DNA of 14,687 bases from Synergistaceae bacterium. GTDB taxonomy: Bacteria; Synergistota; Synergistia; Synergistales; Synergistaceae. Position numbers and translations under genes: made by a program. Positions 1 through 7,473 of the stretch are shown here, in pieces (positions within the stretch are counted from its first letter, which is position 1; each line of letters begins with the position of its first letter). The stretch lies in contig JAISWP010000166.1 of NCBI GenBank assembly GCA_031271065.1, positions 1 through 14,687 of the forward strand, in the 5' to 3' direction. The notes beneath the pieces were generated by a model. The model did no database searches, was not told where the DNA came from, and saw only the letters and a program-made list of their open reading frames with translations.

Positions 1-99
1 GAGGACAAATCGTCCTTCGAAAGAGCCAGAAAGAAACTCGACAATCACCTCAAGCGGGTAGGCGCCGAGAGGACCCGCGAAGAGGGAGGGACAAGATAA
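1..99 (+). CDS. C-terminal end of an upstream ATPase-operon gene, possibly V-type ATPase subunit A (partial)
   Basis: An open frame runs from the window edge to a TAA at 97-99 and shares one base with the ntpB start (TAATG). The 32 visible residues are highly charged, rich in Lys, Arg and Glu, and look like a terminal amphipathic helix. In most V/A-ATPase operons the gene directly before subunit B is the catalytic subunit A, so the position suggests ntpA. The tail itself has no diagnostic motif. It could equally be another subunit of the same complex, such as D, particularly since no ntpD follows ntpB here. The coding frame and overlap are clear; the name is inferred from context only. Confidence 0.45.
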   Translation, partial: EDKSSFERARKKLDNHLKRVGAERTREEGGTR

Positions 100-1475
100 T
101 GCCGCAGTCGGAATATATAGGAATATCCCAGGTGACCGGCCCTTTTATCCTGCTTGAAAACGCGGGCGCGGACGCTTTTTACGGGGAGCTGGTCGACGTG
201 CGGACTCCCGGAGGCAAAGTCCGCCGGGGCAGGATAGTATCGCTCTCGGAGAAGGCGACGCTGGTGCAGGTATTCTCCGGAACGGACAGTCTGGTCCCGG
301 ACAGCACGAGAGTGCGTCTCCTAGGCCGCACGCTCCAGGTACAGCTCGCTCCGTCAATAGTCGGGCGGACCTTCAACGGTCTCGGCGAACCCGCGGACGG
401 CTGCGGCCCGGTGTTCGGCGGAAAGCGGACGGACGTAAACGGCATGCCTCTCAACCCTATGGCACGCCAGTACCCCAAAGATTTTATCCATACCGGCATA
501 TCGTCGATAGACACCCTCACGACCCTCATCAGGGGACAGAAGCTGCCCATATTCTCCGGCAACGGGCTCCCGCACAATCAGCTGGCCGTGCAGATAGCGA
601 CCCAGGCGCGTCTCATGGGGGCGGAGAACTTTGCCGTCGTATTCGCGGGGATAGGCATAAAGCACGACGACGCGGAGTTCCTCACCAGGGAACTCGCGGA
701 GCGAGGCAGGACCAACAATGTCGTGACATACCTGAACCTGGCGGACGACCCGGTCATAGAGCGCATAGCCACGCCCCGGATGGCACTGTCGGCGGCTGAG
801 TATATGGCCTACGAACTGGGACTCCACGTACTCGTCATCATTACGGATATGACGAGTTACTGCGAGGCCGTCCGGGAACTGGGAGTGGCGGCCGGGGAAG
901 TCCCGAGCCGCAAGGGATACCCGGCGTATCTTTACAGCGACCTGGCCTCCCTCTACGAGAGGGCCGGAGTCGTGCGGGGCAGGAGCGGCAGCGTCACCCA
1001 GCTTCCAATACTGACTATGCCCAACGACGACATAACGCACCCGATACCGGATCTCACCGGTTTCATAACGGAGGGACAGATAGTCCTCGGCCGCGATCTC
1101 GACGGCAAGGGCGTATATCCTCCCATTGACGTCCTGACGAGCCTGTCGCGCCTCATGAAGGACGGGATAGGCAGAGGATTCACCCGGGACGATCACCCCA
1201 ATGTGGCAAGCCAGCTCTTTGCCTCGTACAGTCACGTCCAGGACGTTCGCTCACTGGCGGGAGTGGTCGGAGAGGATGAACTGTCGAAAATCGACAAACA
1301 GTCTCTGGCGTTCGGAGAGATGTTCGAGAACAAATTTCTGAAACAGGGCAAAGACGAGGACAGGGAGATAGGACATTCTCTGGATATGGCGTGGGACATC
1401 CTATCCACACTGCCCAGAGGCGACCTCACGAGAGTTTCACTGGACGAAATCAAGGCACATATCAAGAATCAGTGA
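99..1475 (+). CDS. ntpB: V/A-type ATP synthase subunit B (non-catalytic nucleotide-binding subunit)
   Basis: The 458-residue length is normal for subunit B of the rotary V/A-type ATPase. The protein alternates with subunit A in the A3B3 head on the cytoplasmic side and couples ATP hydrolysis or synthesis to H+ or Na+ movement. Residues 1-75 form the beta-barrel domain. Residues 153-161 (SGNGLPHNQ) are the degenerate P-loop typical of B subunits, lacking the GKT of catalytic subunits. The run ATPRMALSAAEYMAYE near 225-240 and the stretch GEVPSRKGYPAYLYSDLAS are also family hallmarks. The ATG overlaps the previous stop by one base, so translation is coupled. The usual next gene, ntpD, is absent: 154 non-coding bases and an unrelated gene follow. 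The family assignment is secure. Confidence 0.96.
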   Translation: MPQSEYIGISQVTGPFILLENAGADAFYGELVDVRTPGGKVRRGRIVSLSEKATLVQVFSGTDSLVPDSTRVRLLGRTLQVQLAPSIVGRTFNGLGEPADGCGPVFGGKRTDVNGMPLNPMARQYPKDFIHTGISSIDTLTTLIRGQKLPIFSGNGLPHNQLAVQIATQARLMGAENFAVVFAGIGIKHDDAEFLTRELAERGRTNNVVTYLNLADDPVIERIATPRMALSAAEYMAYELGLHVLVIITDMTSYCEAVRELGVAAGEVPSRKGYPAYLYSDLASLYERAGVVRGRSGSVTQLPILTMPNDDITHPIPDLTGFITEGQIVLGRDLDGKGVYPPIDVLTSLSRLMKDGIGRGFTRDDHPNVASQLFASYSHVQDVRSLAGVVGEDELSKIDKQSLAFGEMFENKFLKQGKDEDREIGHSLDMAWDILSTLPRGDLTRVSLDEIKAHIKNQ

Positions 1476-1542
1476 GGCAGTATAATCCTATATGCCGAAC
1501 ATAATATGATTCTAAAGAATTAGAAAAAATACGAAAAATGGA

Positions 1543-1571
1543 TTGCATGAATACGGGTTCTTATCTATAAT
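1543..1571 (+). promoter_or_regulatory. Probable sigma70-type promoter of the zinc-ribbon gene
   Basis: TTGCAT at 1543-1548 is followed after 17 bases by a perfect TATAAT at 1566-1571. Transcription would start near 1578, about 50 bases before the GTG start at 1630, which has GAGAGGGGG at 1614-1622 as ribosome binding site. The -35 is weak (3 of 6). The rest of the 1476-1629 gap is AT-rich and holds only a small hairpin (TTCTAA, AGAA, TTAGAA at 1510-1525) without a T-run, so no convincing terminator is seen after ntpB. Confidence 0.55.
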
Positions 1572-1629
1572 TACATTATGAGGCCGTATCCTCGAGATGT
1601 AGGTGGTATTATAGAGAGGGGGCTGTGAT

Positions 1630-2385
1630 GTGTTCTGCAATAACTGCGGTTTTGCGAACCCCGTGGAGGAGAGTGTATGCGCGTCCTGCGGATATTATCT
1701 TTATGCGGAGCCTCACATCTCGGACATCGCTTCCGGTTCTGTGCTCAGCTGCGAGGTATGCGGCGCGCTGAACCTGGAGGACTCCAGCTACTGCCGTATA
1801 TGCGGAAAAGTTCTGAAAAACGTCGTAGTTCCGAAAGTCCCGGCGGCAGCGGCAGTAAGGAGTGCTTATCATGGAGAAATGCCGTCCGCTCCGGCGTATC
1901 AGGCCGTTTCCCCGCAAGAGACCGCCGCGGGCGAGAGTTTGTCAGGGGAGTCTCGACATGAGGCCGCGCAGATAGTACAATTCACTCCTCAGATCAATGC
2001 CAGACACGAGAGCCTGCTGGAAAAGCTGGACAGGATGGAGAGAGAGTTGGAAACTCAGCAGAAGGAAGTAATTTCCGAACCGGAAAAGACAGAGCCAGAT
2101 ACGCTGGATGCCCATGAAGAGGCGCTCAATAATATCGCTTACACCCTCGACTCTCTGATAGCCGATCTGCTGGAGGCCGAGGTCAGGGAGTACGCGTTCC
2201 CCGATTTCATCCACCCGGACGAGACCGGTTTCCCGCTGAAAGACGCCGTACACCCCGTCCTTCCTCCCGAAGAGAAGAAGGGAAGGGATCTTCAGGAATT
2301 GCTCGTCGTGCTGGCTCTCATCGCCGCGATATTCCTGGTGGGCTTGAGTTTCGGCCTGTGGGGTTCGTACTTCTTCGGTCTTTAG
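1630..2385 (+). CDS. Double zinc-ribbon protein with C-terminal membrane anchor, function unknown
   Basis: This 251-residue protein starts with GTG behind a good ribosome binding site; no in-frame ATG fits better. Two CxxC-x10-CxxC zinc ribbons lie at C3/C6/C17/C20 and C41/C44/C55/C58. A low-complexity Ala/Pro linker follows, then a Glu-rich, probably coiled-coil stretch near 125-150, and acidic residues up to about 220. The last 28 residues (224-251) are one strongly hydrophobic segment ending at the C terminus. The layout suggests a tail-anchored protein with its zinc ribbons in the cytoplasm. Such tandem ribbons often mediate protein or nucleic-acid contacts, but nothing here identifies a partner. 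The gene has its own promoter and terminator, so it is probably monocistronic. I do not recognise a named family. Confidence 0.85.
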   Translation: MFCNNCGFANPVEESVCASCGYYLYAEPHISDIASGSVLSCEVCGALNLEDSSYCRICGKVLKNVVVPKVPAAAAVRSAYHGEMPSAPAYQAVSPQETAAGESLSGESRHEAAQIVQFTPQINARHESLLEKLDRMERELETQQKEVISEPEKTEPDTLDAHEEALNNIAYTLDSLIADLLEAEVREYAFPDFIHPDETGFPLKDAVHPVLPPEEKKGRDLQELLVVLALIAAIFLVGLSFGLWGSYFFGL

Positions 2386-2420
2386 CGCGCATGAGATAAA
2401 AATATAAGAGTCCCGAAACG

Positions 2421-2441
2421 CCGCCGCAAGGCGGTTTTTTT
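2421..2441 (+). terminator. Rho-independent terminator of the zinc-ribbon gene
   Basis: Stem CCGCC (2421-2425) and GGCGG (2430-2434) close a GCAA tetraloop and are followed by seven T (2435-2441). It lies 35 bases after the stop at 2385. Only the + orientation has a T-run, so it does not serve the convergent operon. Confidence 0.85.
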
Positions 2442-2656
2442 ATGCCCTCATTCAAATTCTGAATCAAGCCCATTGGGATATATAAAACTGCAGCCGCGCA
2501 AAAATACGCGGGAGCAGCGGGTCAGCCGCGCTGGCTTCCGGCATCGGCGGGCGCGCAAAATCGCAGTCTCAGAGTCAATATAAGCGTATATAAGAGCTGA
2601 CTTTAACTGACCTAATACGGTATATTGCTTCCGAGTATTCATACGGCGCGGGAAGA
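2442..2656. other. Convergent intergenic region with GC-rich inverted repeats, no gene seen
   Basis: This gap separates two convergent units and should hold the terminator of the long minus-strand operon. The best candidate on the minus strand is CCGCG (2507-2511) paired with CGCGG (2494-2498) around an 8-base T-rich loop. However, the TTTT run comes only after a further CTGCAG, so it is a poor terminator. A second GC-rich stretch (2512-2565) contains overlapping GCGC-type repeats, with GCGCAAAA occurring twice (near 2496 and 2553). The short open frames here have no family resemblance and no ribosome binding site. Confidence 0.4.
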
Positions 2657-3493
2657 CTAGTTGGCGACAGCGGCGGACCAGATTTGAAGGTAGATATCGT
2701 GGAGGTATTCGAAGAAATCGCGGTCGGAGTCAGGGGCGTTTATGATTATGTTTCTGCCTGACGTCACGCGGGAGCGAATCTGAGGGGGCGTCCAGGCGTC
2801 CATGAGTATCCACCATCCCCTGCTTTCGGCCTCCTTCACCGCGAGGGCCAGGTCGGGGGTGCGCGTGTTCCCCGTCCACGCGTTCCACAGCAGATCCGGG
2901 GGTCTGACGGTCTTGGCGCCCGCGGCCATGAGCCAGGGACTCACGGAGCCGGCAAGGTCGAGGATGGGGACGTCAAAAATCAGGCTGCGTCCGACTTCCG
3001 CCGTGCTCTCGAGACGGGATTGGAACTCCGCCAGCCGCCTCTGATAGAACGAATAGTTGTCCGGGCTCAGCTCGCAGAGCACGATCAGCATCCTCTGGCT
3101 CAAAAACGGAAGGACAGAAGGGTTGAACTGCAGCGCGCCGCGTTTGGATTCCTCTATGGGAAGGTTGTCGTAAAGAAGGTGTAAACCGGGCTGTCCGGCA
3201 GCAAAACCGAAGCGGCCCGCGTCGGCGGGGTCAAGCGCTATCAGGGACGCGCCCTGAGGAACCCTGCGCGGGACCCGGAGCGTCCCGGACGAGTTCCACA
3301 CGGAGGCCGAAACTATTCTCATCGTGGTTCCGACGATGAAACGAGCCATACCGGCAAGCCAGGGCTGGGACGCGTAAACGGACGGAATTTCCGCGGCCCG
3401 GCACTGTGTCTCCGCAAAAATACAGAGCAGTGCCGCCGACAGGATAACACGATACATACGCTCCCGGAAAAGTCGAGACGTTCCCGCGGCCAT
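2657..3493 (-). CDS. Secreted ZnuA/TroA-like substrate-binding protein lacking the metal-binding histidines
   Basis: The 278-residue protein follows the fold of metal ABC-transporter binding proteins. Residues 13-34 look like a signal peptide (MYRVILSAALLCIFA core, cleavage near CRAA/E). The N-lobe has VPQGAS near 78-83, where ZnuA has VPPGxxPH. The region ELSPDNYSFYQRRLAEFQSRL (141-161) matches the family's long linking helix. The C-lobe segment ILMDAWTPPQIRSRV (229-243) matches the family IFxEPQVSPK element. The three His ligands of ZnuA/TroA appear replaced: PH by SL at 83-84, HxWLDP by LQFNP near 121-125, and the SH loop by DVP near 174-176. The fourth, acidic ligand may survive as D232. 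The start overlaps the rnc stop: ATG at 3493, or GTG at 3496, with AAAGGG upstream. There are no znuBC genes nearby. The fold assignment is from motif memory and is moderately sure; the ligand is unknown. Confidence 0.68.
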   Translation of the reverse strand: MAAGTSRLFRERMYRVILSAALLCIFAETQCRAAEIPSVYASQPWLAGMARFIVGTTMRIVSASVWNSSGTLRVPRRVPQGASLIALDPADAGRFGFAAGQPGLHLLYDNLPIEESKRGALQFNPSVLPFLSQRMLIVLCELSPDNYSFYQRRLAEFQSRLESTAEVGRSLIFDVPILDLAGSVSPWLMAAGAKTVRPPDLLWNAWTGNTRTPDLALAVKEAESRGWWILMDAWTPPQIRSRVTSGRNIIINAPDSDRDFFEYLHDIYLQIWSAAVAN

Positions 3494-4185
3494 CACTCGC
3501 CCTTTAACGAAACCAACGCCTTGCGGGCGGCGGAAAACTCTGCCGCCTTAATCGAATTGCCGGAACCGGCGGAGAGCACGCGCCCGTCCGCGGTCACGGC
3601 CTCCACCTCGAAGAAAGCCGCATGATCGGGGCCGGAGCGGCGGATCATGCGATAGATCGGAGGTTTTTCACCCATTGCCTGGAGCGTCTCCTGGAGGAGC
3701 GACTTGGCGTCTTTCCCGTCGTCCGGTTCCACAGCCCCGTCGCCGTTCATCGGCATGAGCCGCATTGCGGCTTCGCGCGCCGCCTCGTATCCCCCGTCGA
3801 CGAAAATGGCGCCGAATACGGCCTCCATAGCGTCGGCGAGTACCGAAGGGTTGTTTCTCCCCCCCTGCGCTTCAAGGCCGCGACCCAGTCTGAGGGACTC
3901 GGAGAGATGAACGGCCCTTGCCCATGACGCGAGCGCAGTCTCCCTCACCACGCAGGACCGCGCCTTGGAGAGACCGCCCTCGTTCAGATCCGGACGCGAC
4001 AAGTAGAGCGTCTCCGAGACTGAGAGTTCCAGCACAGCGTCGCCCAGAAATTCCAGACGTTCGCTGCACACGGGACACCCGCGCTCGTTCGCGTATGACG
4101 AGTGGGTCAAAGCCTCCTCGAACAGGGCGCGGTCGGTGAAAACATAACCCAGATTTCGTTCGAGATCGCCGGGCGGCATCTCCAT
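3493..4185 (-). CDS. rnc: Ribonuclease III
   Basis: The 230-residue length is normal for this endonuclease, which cuts double-stranded RNA during rRNA and mRNA maturation in the cytoplasm. The catalytic domain carries the signature ERLEFLGDA at 42-50. By homology the Mg2+ ligands are E45, D49, D118 and E121, the last two within LADAMEAVFGA. The C-terminal dsRNA-binding domain spans about 158-230 and ends with the AAEFSAARKAL helix. The start lies 8 bases after the fabF stop with only a weak ribosome binding site, so translation probably depends on coupling to fabF. A second ATG two codons later is possible. rnc next to acpP or fabF is common in bacteria. The family assignment is secure. Confidence 0.96.
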   Translation of the reverse strand: MEMPPGDLERNLGYVFTDRALFEEALTHSSYANERGCPVCSERLEFLGDAVLELSVSETLYLSRPDLNEGGLSKARSCVVRETALASWARAVHLSESLRLGRGLEAQGGRNNPSVLADAMEAVFGAIFVDGGYEAAREAAMRLMPMNGDGAVEPDDGKDAKSLLQETLQAMGEKPPIYRMIRRSGPDHAAFFEVEAVTADGRVLSAGSGNSIKAAEFSAARKALVSLKGE

Positions 4186-4193
4186 CGGACCGT

Positions 4194-5429
4194 TCAGTCC
4201 TTGAATCGCTCTACGGCCAATACCCCGTTGTGTCCGCCGAAACCGGCATTGTTGATCAGCACTCTGTCCACACGGCGCTCTGTCGTCTCCGATGAAATAT
4301 TGACGTCACATTCCGGATCCGGGAACTCATAGTTTATCGTCGGATGGATGATACCGCGATCTATGGCCATAAGAGCCGCTATGGTCTCGACCGCTCCCGC
4401 AGCGCCCAGACAGTGGCCTATCATCGACTTGGTGGAATGGACAGGCATCTTTTCCGCGTGAGAACCGAATACGGCGCGAATAGCCCTGCTTTCCGTCTTG
4501 TCGTTGAGCGGAGTGGACGTACCGTGGGCGTTGTAGAGATCCACCTGTTCGGGATTCCAGCCGGCCATGCCGAGGGCGAGCCTCATCGCCCTGATGGAGC
4601 CGTCGCCCTCGGGGTCCGGCGCTGTTATGTGGTACGCGTCGCAGGTGTTCCCGTATCCGGTCACCTCGGCATATATCCTGGCGCCTCTGGCCCTGGCGTG
4701 TTCGAGGCCCTCAAAGAGAAGTATCCCGGCGCCCTCGCCCATGACGAATCCGTCGCGCTCCTTGTCGAAGGGACGGGAGGCCCTCCCGGGCTCGTCACTG
4801 CGGGTGGAAAGCGCCTTCATATTGGCGAAACCGGCTATGGCTATCGGGGTTATCGCAGCCTCGACCCCTCCGACCAGCATTATGTCCGCGTCCCCGCGGC
4901 GAATCGCGTGCATCGCCTCGCCCATGCAGTGGGTGGCCGTGGAACACGCGGTGACTACCGCCATGTTCGGGCCCTTCGCCCCGAACTTCAGAGCGACGTA
5001 AGCCGCCGGCATGTTCGAAAGCATCATGGGCACGAAGAACGGGCTTATGCGGGACGGGCCCTTTTCCTTCAGTATGTCGTAATTCTCGTGGGTAGTGGTG
5101 ATGCCGCCCTCTCCGCTTCCGATATAGACGCCGAACCTCCTGCCGTCCACCGCCGAAAGGTCGAGCCCCGCGTCCTTGATCGCCATGTCCGCCGCGGGTA
5201 TCACAAAATGTATCACTCTGTCCGTCCTTCTGGCCTCTTTCTTGTCCAGCCAGGGCTCGACGTCAAAATTTTTCACCTCAGCCGCTATCCGGGCCGTATG
5301 TCCTTCGATGTCGAAGAGGGAAATCGTATCGACCCCGTTACGGCCTTCGGAGAGAGCTTTCCAGTAGTCATCCTTGCCGCAGCCTATCGGACTTACGACA
5401 CCCAAACCGGTGATGACAACTCTCTTCAC
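4194..5429 (-). CDS. fabF: 3-oxoacyl-ACP synthase II (KAS II)
   Basis: This cytoplasmic enzyme condenses malonyl-ACP with a growing acyl-ACP in fatty acid elongation. The 411 residues match the family. The catalytic triad is visible: C162 in VVTACSTATH, H302 in YNAHGTSTPLND and H339 in SMIGHCLGAAGA, with K334 in STKSMIGH. The N terminus MKRVVITGLGVVSPIG is typical. The start is GTG at 5429, seven bases after AGGGAG. It is the only elongating ketosynthase in the operon (fabH initiates), and no fabB is seen. The 57-base gap to acpP carries a hairpin, which may lower fabF expression relative to acpP. Confidence 0.97.
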   Translation of the reverse strand: MKRVVITGLGVVSPIGCGKDDYWKALSEGRNGVDTISLFDIEGHTARIAAEVKNFDVEPWLDKKEARRTDRVIHFVIPAADMAIKDAGLDLSAVDGRRFGVYIGSGEGGITTTHENYDILKEKGPSRISPFFVPMMLSNMPAAYVALKFGAKGPNMAVVTACSTATHCMGEAMHAIRRGDADIMLVGGVEAAITPIAIAGFANMKALSTRSDEPGRASRPFDKERDGFVMGEGAGILLFEGLEHARARGARIYAEVTGYGNTCDAYHITAPDPEGDGSIRAMRLALGMAGWNPEQVDLYNAHGTSTPLNDKTESRAIRAVFGSHAEKMPVHSTKSMIGHCLGAAGAVETIAALMAIDRGIIHPTINYEFPDPECDVNISSETTERRVDRVLINNAGFGGHNGVLAVERFKD

Positions 5430-5451
5430 AGAATCACTCCCTTAAAATGGA

Positions 5452-5472
5452 GCGCGGCTTTATAGGCCGCGC
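5452..5472 (-). other. Intercistronic hairpin between acpP and fabF
   Basis: GCGCGGC and GCCGCGC (5452-5458 with 5466-5472) form a perfect 7-bp stem around a 7-base loop, 14 bases after the acpP stop. On the transcribed strand it is followed by TCCATTTTAAGGGAG, so the T-run is short and displaced. It could act as a partial terminator or as a 3' stabiliser of acpP mRNA, either of which would raise ACP over the downstream products. The hairpin is visible; its role is inferred. Confidence 0.6.
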
Positions 5473-5486
5473 CCCCCAAACGGCAG

Positions 5487-5738
5487 CTAATCCTCAACGC
5501 CAAGTTTCCCTTTGACGTACGCGAGGGCCTCGCCGACATTCGTCAGCTTCTCGGCATCCTCGTCGGGAATCTCCACATCGAATTCCTCTTCGATACCCAT
5601 TATGAGCTCGACGATATCGAGGGAATCCGCTCCGAGGTCCTCGATAAACGAGGCGTCAGGCTTTATCTGATCCTCTTCCACATTGAGACGGTCGATTACC
5701 AGTTCCTTGAGTTTCACCATTATTTCATCCGACTGCAT
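5487..5738 (-). CDS. acpP: Acyl carrier protein
   Basis: This small acidic protein carries acyl chains on a phosphopantetheine arm. The modification site is S39 within the invariant ADSLD motif. The following helix, VELIMGIEEEFDVEIPDEDAEKL, recognised by partner enzymes, is intact. I chose ATG at 5738 (83 residues), nine bases after a strong AAGGAGG. GTG at 5741 is also possible, whereas M7 would cut helix 1 short. The gene sits 24 bases after fabG and is followed by a hairpin that may raise its yield. Confidence 0.97.
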   Translation of the reverse strand: MQSDEIMVKLKELVIDRLNVEEDQIKPDASFIEDLGADSLDIVELIMGIEEEFDVEIPDEDAEKLTNVGEALAYVKGKLGVED

Positions 5739-5762
5739 CACTCAACACCTCCTTCCTGTTTT

Positions 5763-6500
5763 TCACATTGTCATGCCGCCATCTACGGCCAATACCTGTC
5801 CCGTTATATATGAAGCCTCGTCCGACGCGAGAAAAGCCGCGGCACACGCCACGTCATGGGGCAAACCGTATCTCCCGGCGGGAATAGAGCGGATCAGCCC
5901 GCTTTTCACTTCCTCCGGCAGCGCTCCCGTCATGTCCGTATCTATATATCCGGGCGCCAGTGCGTTGACGGTCACCCCCCGGGAGGCGGCTTCTCTCGCG
6001 GCGCTCTTTACGAATCCCAGTATACCGGCTTTGGCCGCCGCATAGTTGGCCTGTCCGGCGTTTCCCACGAGACCGGAGACCGAACTGATCGCTATTATCC
6101 GCCCGAACCGCGCTTTCATCATGCCGCGGATGACGGCCTGGGTGCAGTAAAAAACCGAGTTCAGGTTCGTCCGAAGCACGTCGTCCCACTCGGAATCTTT
6201 CATCCTCATGAGCAGGCCGTCTTTCGTGACACCGGCGTTGTTCACCAGTATCTCCACCGGGCCCAGCTCGCGGACGGCCGCCTCCGCCAAGGCGAACGCC
6301 TGATCGCGGACCGACACGTCGGCCTCTATCGGCACGGCGGTTCCTCCGTTTTCCCTGATGACGGCGCATACTTCCTCGGCCGCCGGCCGGGAGTTCCGGT
6401 AATTGACGGCGACCCTGCATCCGCGCCTTGCGAGCTCCAGAGCCACCGCGCGCCCTATGCCGCGGCTCGCCCCGGTCACCAGCGCGGTTCTGCCGTTCAC
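5763..6500 (-). CDS. fabG: 3-oxoacyl-ACP reductase
   Basis: A short-chain dehydrogenase of 245 residues that reduces 3-oxoacyl-ACP with NADPH, the first reduction of each elongation cycle. The Rossmann motif TGASRGIG is at 9-16, NNAG at 87-90, and the catalytic residues are N112, S140, Y153 and K157 (in QANYAAAKAG). The C-terminal GQVLAVDGGMTM is typical of FabG. It starts with GTG, overlapping the fabD stop by four bases (GTGA), with AAAAGGGG upstream. SDR enzymes are hard to tell apart by sequence, but the position between fabD and acpP fixes the role. Confidence 0.96.
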   Translation of the reverse strand: MNGRTALVTGASRGIGRAVALELARRGCRVAVNYRNSRPAAEEVCAVIRENGGTAVPIEADVSVRDQAFALAEAAVRELGPVEILVNNAGVTKDGLLMRMKDSEWDDVLRTNLNSVFYCTQAVIRGMMKARFGRIIAISSVSGLVGNAGQANYAAAKAGILGFVKSAAREAASRGVTVNALAPGYIDTDMTGALPEEVKSGLIRSIPAGRYGLPHDVACAAAFLASDEASYITGQVLAVDGGMTM

Positions 6501-7456
6501 AGGAGGTCCCCTTTTAAAAGGCCGGCGGCCTTTTGAATATCCGATACCTTATTGACCGATACCGCGGGACATCCCTTCACGGTCCTCTTTATCAGACCGG
6601 CGAGCACGCTGCCGGGGCCGAATTCCACGAAGCGCCGCACGCCCCCGGCGGTCATGGCCTCCACCCCGTCCGCCCACAGCACCGGCATGTAAGTCTGGTC
6701 GCCGAGAGCGCGCTTTATGGCGTCCGGGTCGCTCTTCGGAGAAGCGTCGACATTTGCCATTATCGGGGCTTTCGGTGTGTTCCATGTACATTCCCCGAAC
6801 GCTTCCCTCAGCTTGTCCGCGACAGGCCTCATCAGGGCGCAGTGGAACGGAGCGCTCACCTTGAGAGGTATGAACTTGGACGCGCCCCTGCTTTTGGCGA
6901 TAACTTCCGCCCTTCTCACCGCGTCGGCGCTGCCGGATATGACTATCTGACCGGGGGAGTTTACGTTGGCGGGACCGCAGATTCCGCCCTGGGCGGCCTC
7001 GTCGCATACCGATTTTATCTCGTCAAGCCCTAGCCCCAGGACCGCCGCCATCGCGCCCTCCCCTAGGGGAACAGCGTCCTGCATCAGGGAGCCGCGCCTG
7101 CGGACCAGACGCACCGCGTCCCTCAGGGACAGCACCCCCGACGCAACCAGCGCCGTGTACTCGCCAAGGCTGTGCCCCGCGTAGTACGCCGGTGCAAATT
7201 CCCCGCCGAACTCCCGTTCGGCCGCCCTCATTACGGCGACGCTCGTGACGAGTATCGCGGGCTGGGTCACAGCGGTCTTGACCAGTTCCTCGCCGGGCCC
7301 CTCGAAAACCGTCTTCGACAATTTAAAACCGAGGGCTTCATCGGCCTCGGCGAAAGCATCGCGGGCCTCCTCATACATGTCGTAAAAATCGCGCCCCATA
7401 CCTGCTTCCTGGGCCCCCTGGCCCGGAAAGACTATCGCGTAATCGGATGCGGACAT
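6497..7456 (-). CDS. fabD: Malonyl-CoA:ACP transacylase
   Basis: The enzyme transfers malonyl from CoA to ACP, supplying the elongation unit. The N-terminal VFPGQGAQEAGMG, the nucleophile S96 in AGHSLGEY and H205 in SAPFHCALM are all present. The start was moved to the ATG at 7456 (319 residues) because GGGGAGGT lies just upstream at normal spacing and the protein then begins MSASDYAIVFPGQG, as in relatives. A longer frame from GTG 7477 would overlap fabK by four bases but places the ribosome binding site inside the gene. It overlaps fabG by four bases at the 3' end. Confidence 0.96.
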   Translation of the reverse strand: MSASDYAIVFPGQGAQEAGMGRDFYDMYEEARDAFAEADEALGFKLSKTVFEGPGEELVKTAVTQPAILVTSVAVMRAAEREFGGEFAPAYYAGHSLGEYTALVASGVLSLRDAVRLVRRRGSLMQDAVPLGEGAMAAVLGLGLDEIKSVCDEAAQGGICGPANVNSPGQIVISGSADAVRRAEVIAKSRGASKFIPLKVSAPFHCALMRPVADKLREAFGECTWNTPKAPIMANVDASPKSDPDAIKRALGDQTYMPVLWADGVEAMTAGGVRRFVEFGPGSVLAGLIKRTVKGCPAVSVNKVSDIQKAAGLLKGDLL

Positions 7457-7473
7457 CCGTACACCTCCCCGCT

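Noticed and set aside
354..1235. 293-residue open frame on the - strand opposite ntpB
   Set aside because: Shadow of ntpB; no independent support.
1483..1488. TATAAT just after the ntpB stop as a promoter
   Set aside because: No acceptable -35 at 16-18 bases upstream; the TATAAT at 1566 is better placed for the next gene.
2448..2642. 64-residue minus-strand frame in the convergent gap
   Set aside because: No ribosome binding site, Arg/Ser-rich composition and coverage of GC-rich inverted repeats; not a credible gene.
4344..5465. 373-residue open frame on the + strand opposite fabF
   Set aside because: It lies wholly opposite a certain fabF gene, has no family resemblance, and results from GC-rich codon bias.
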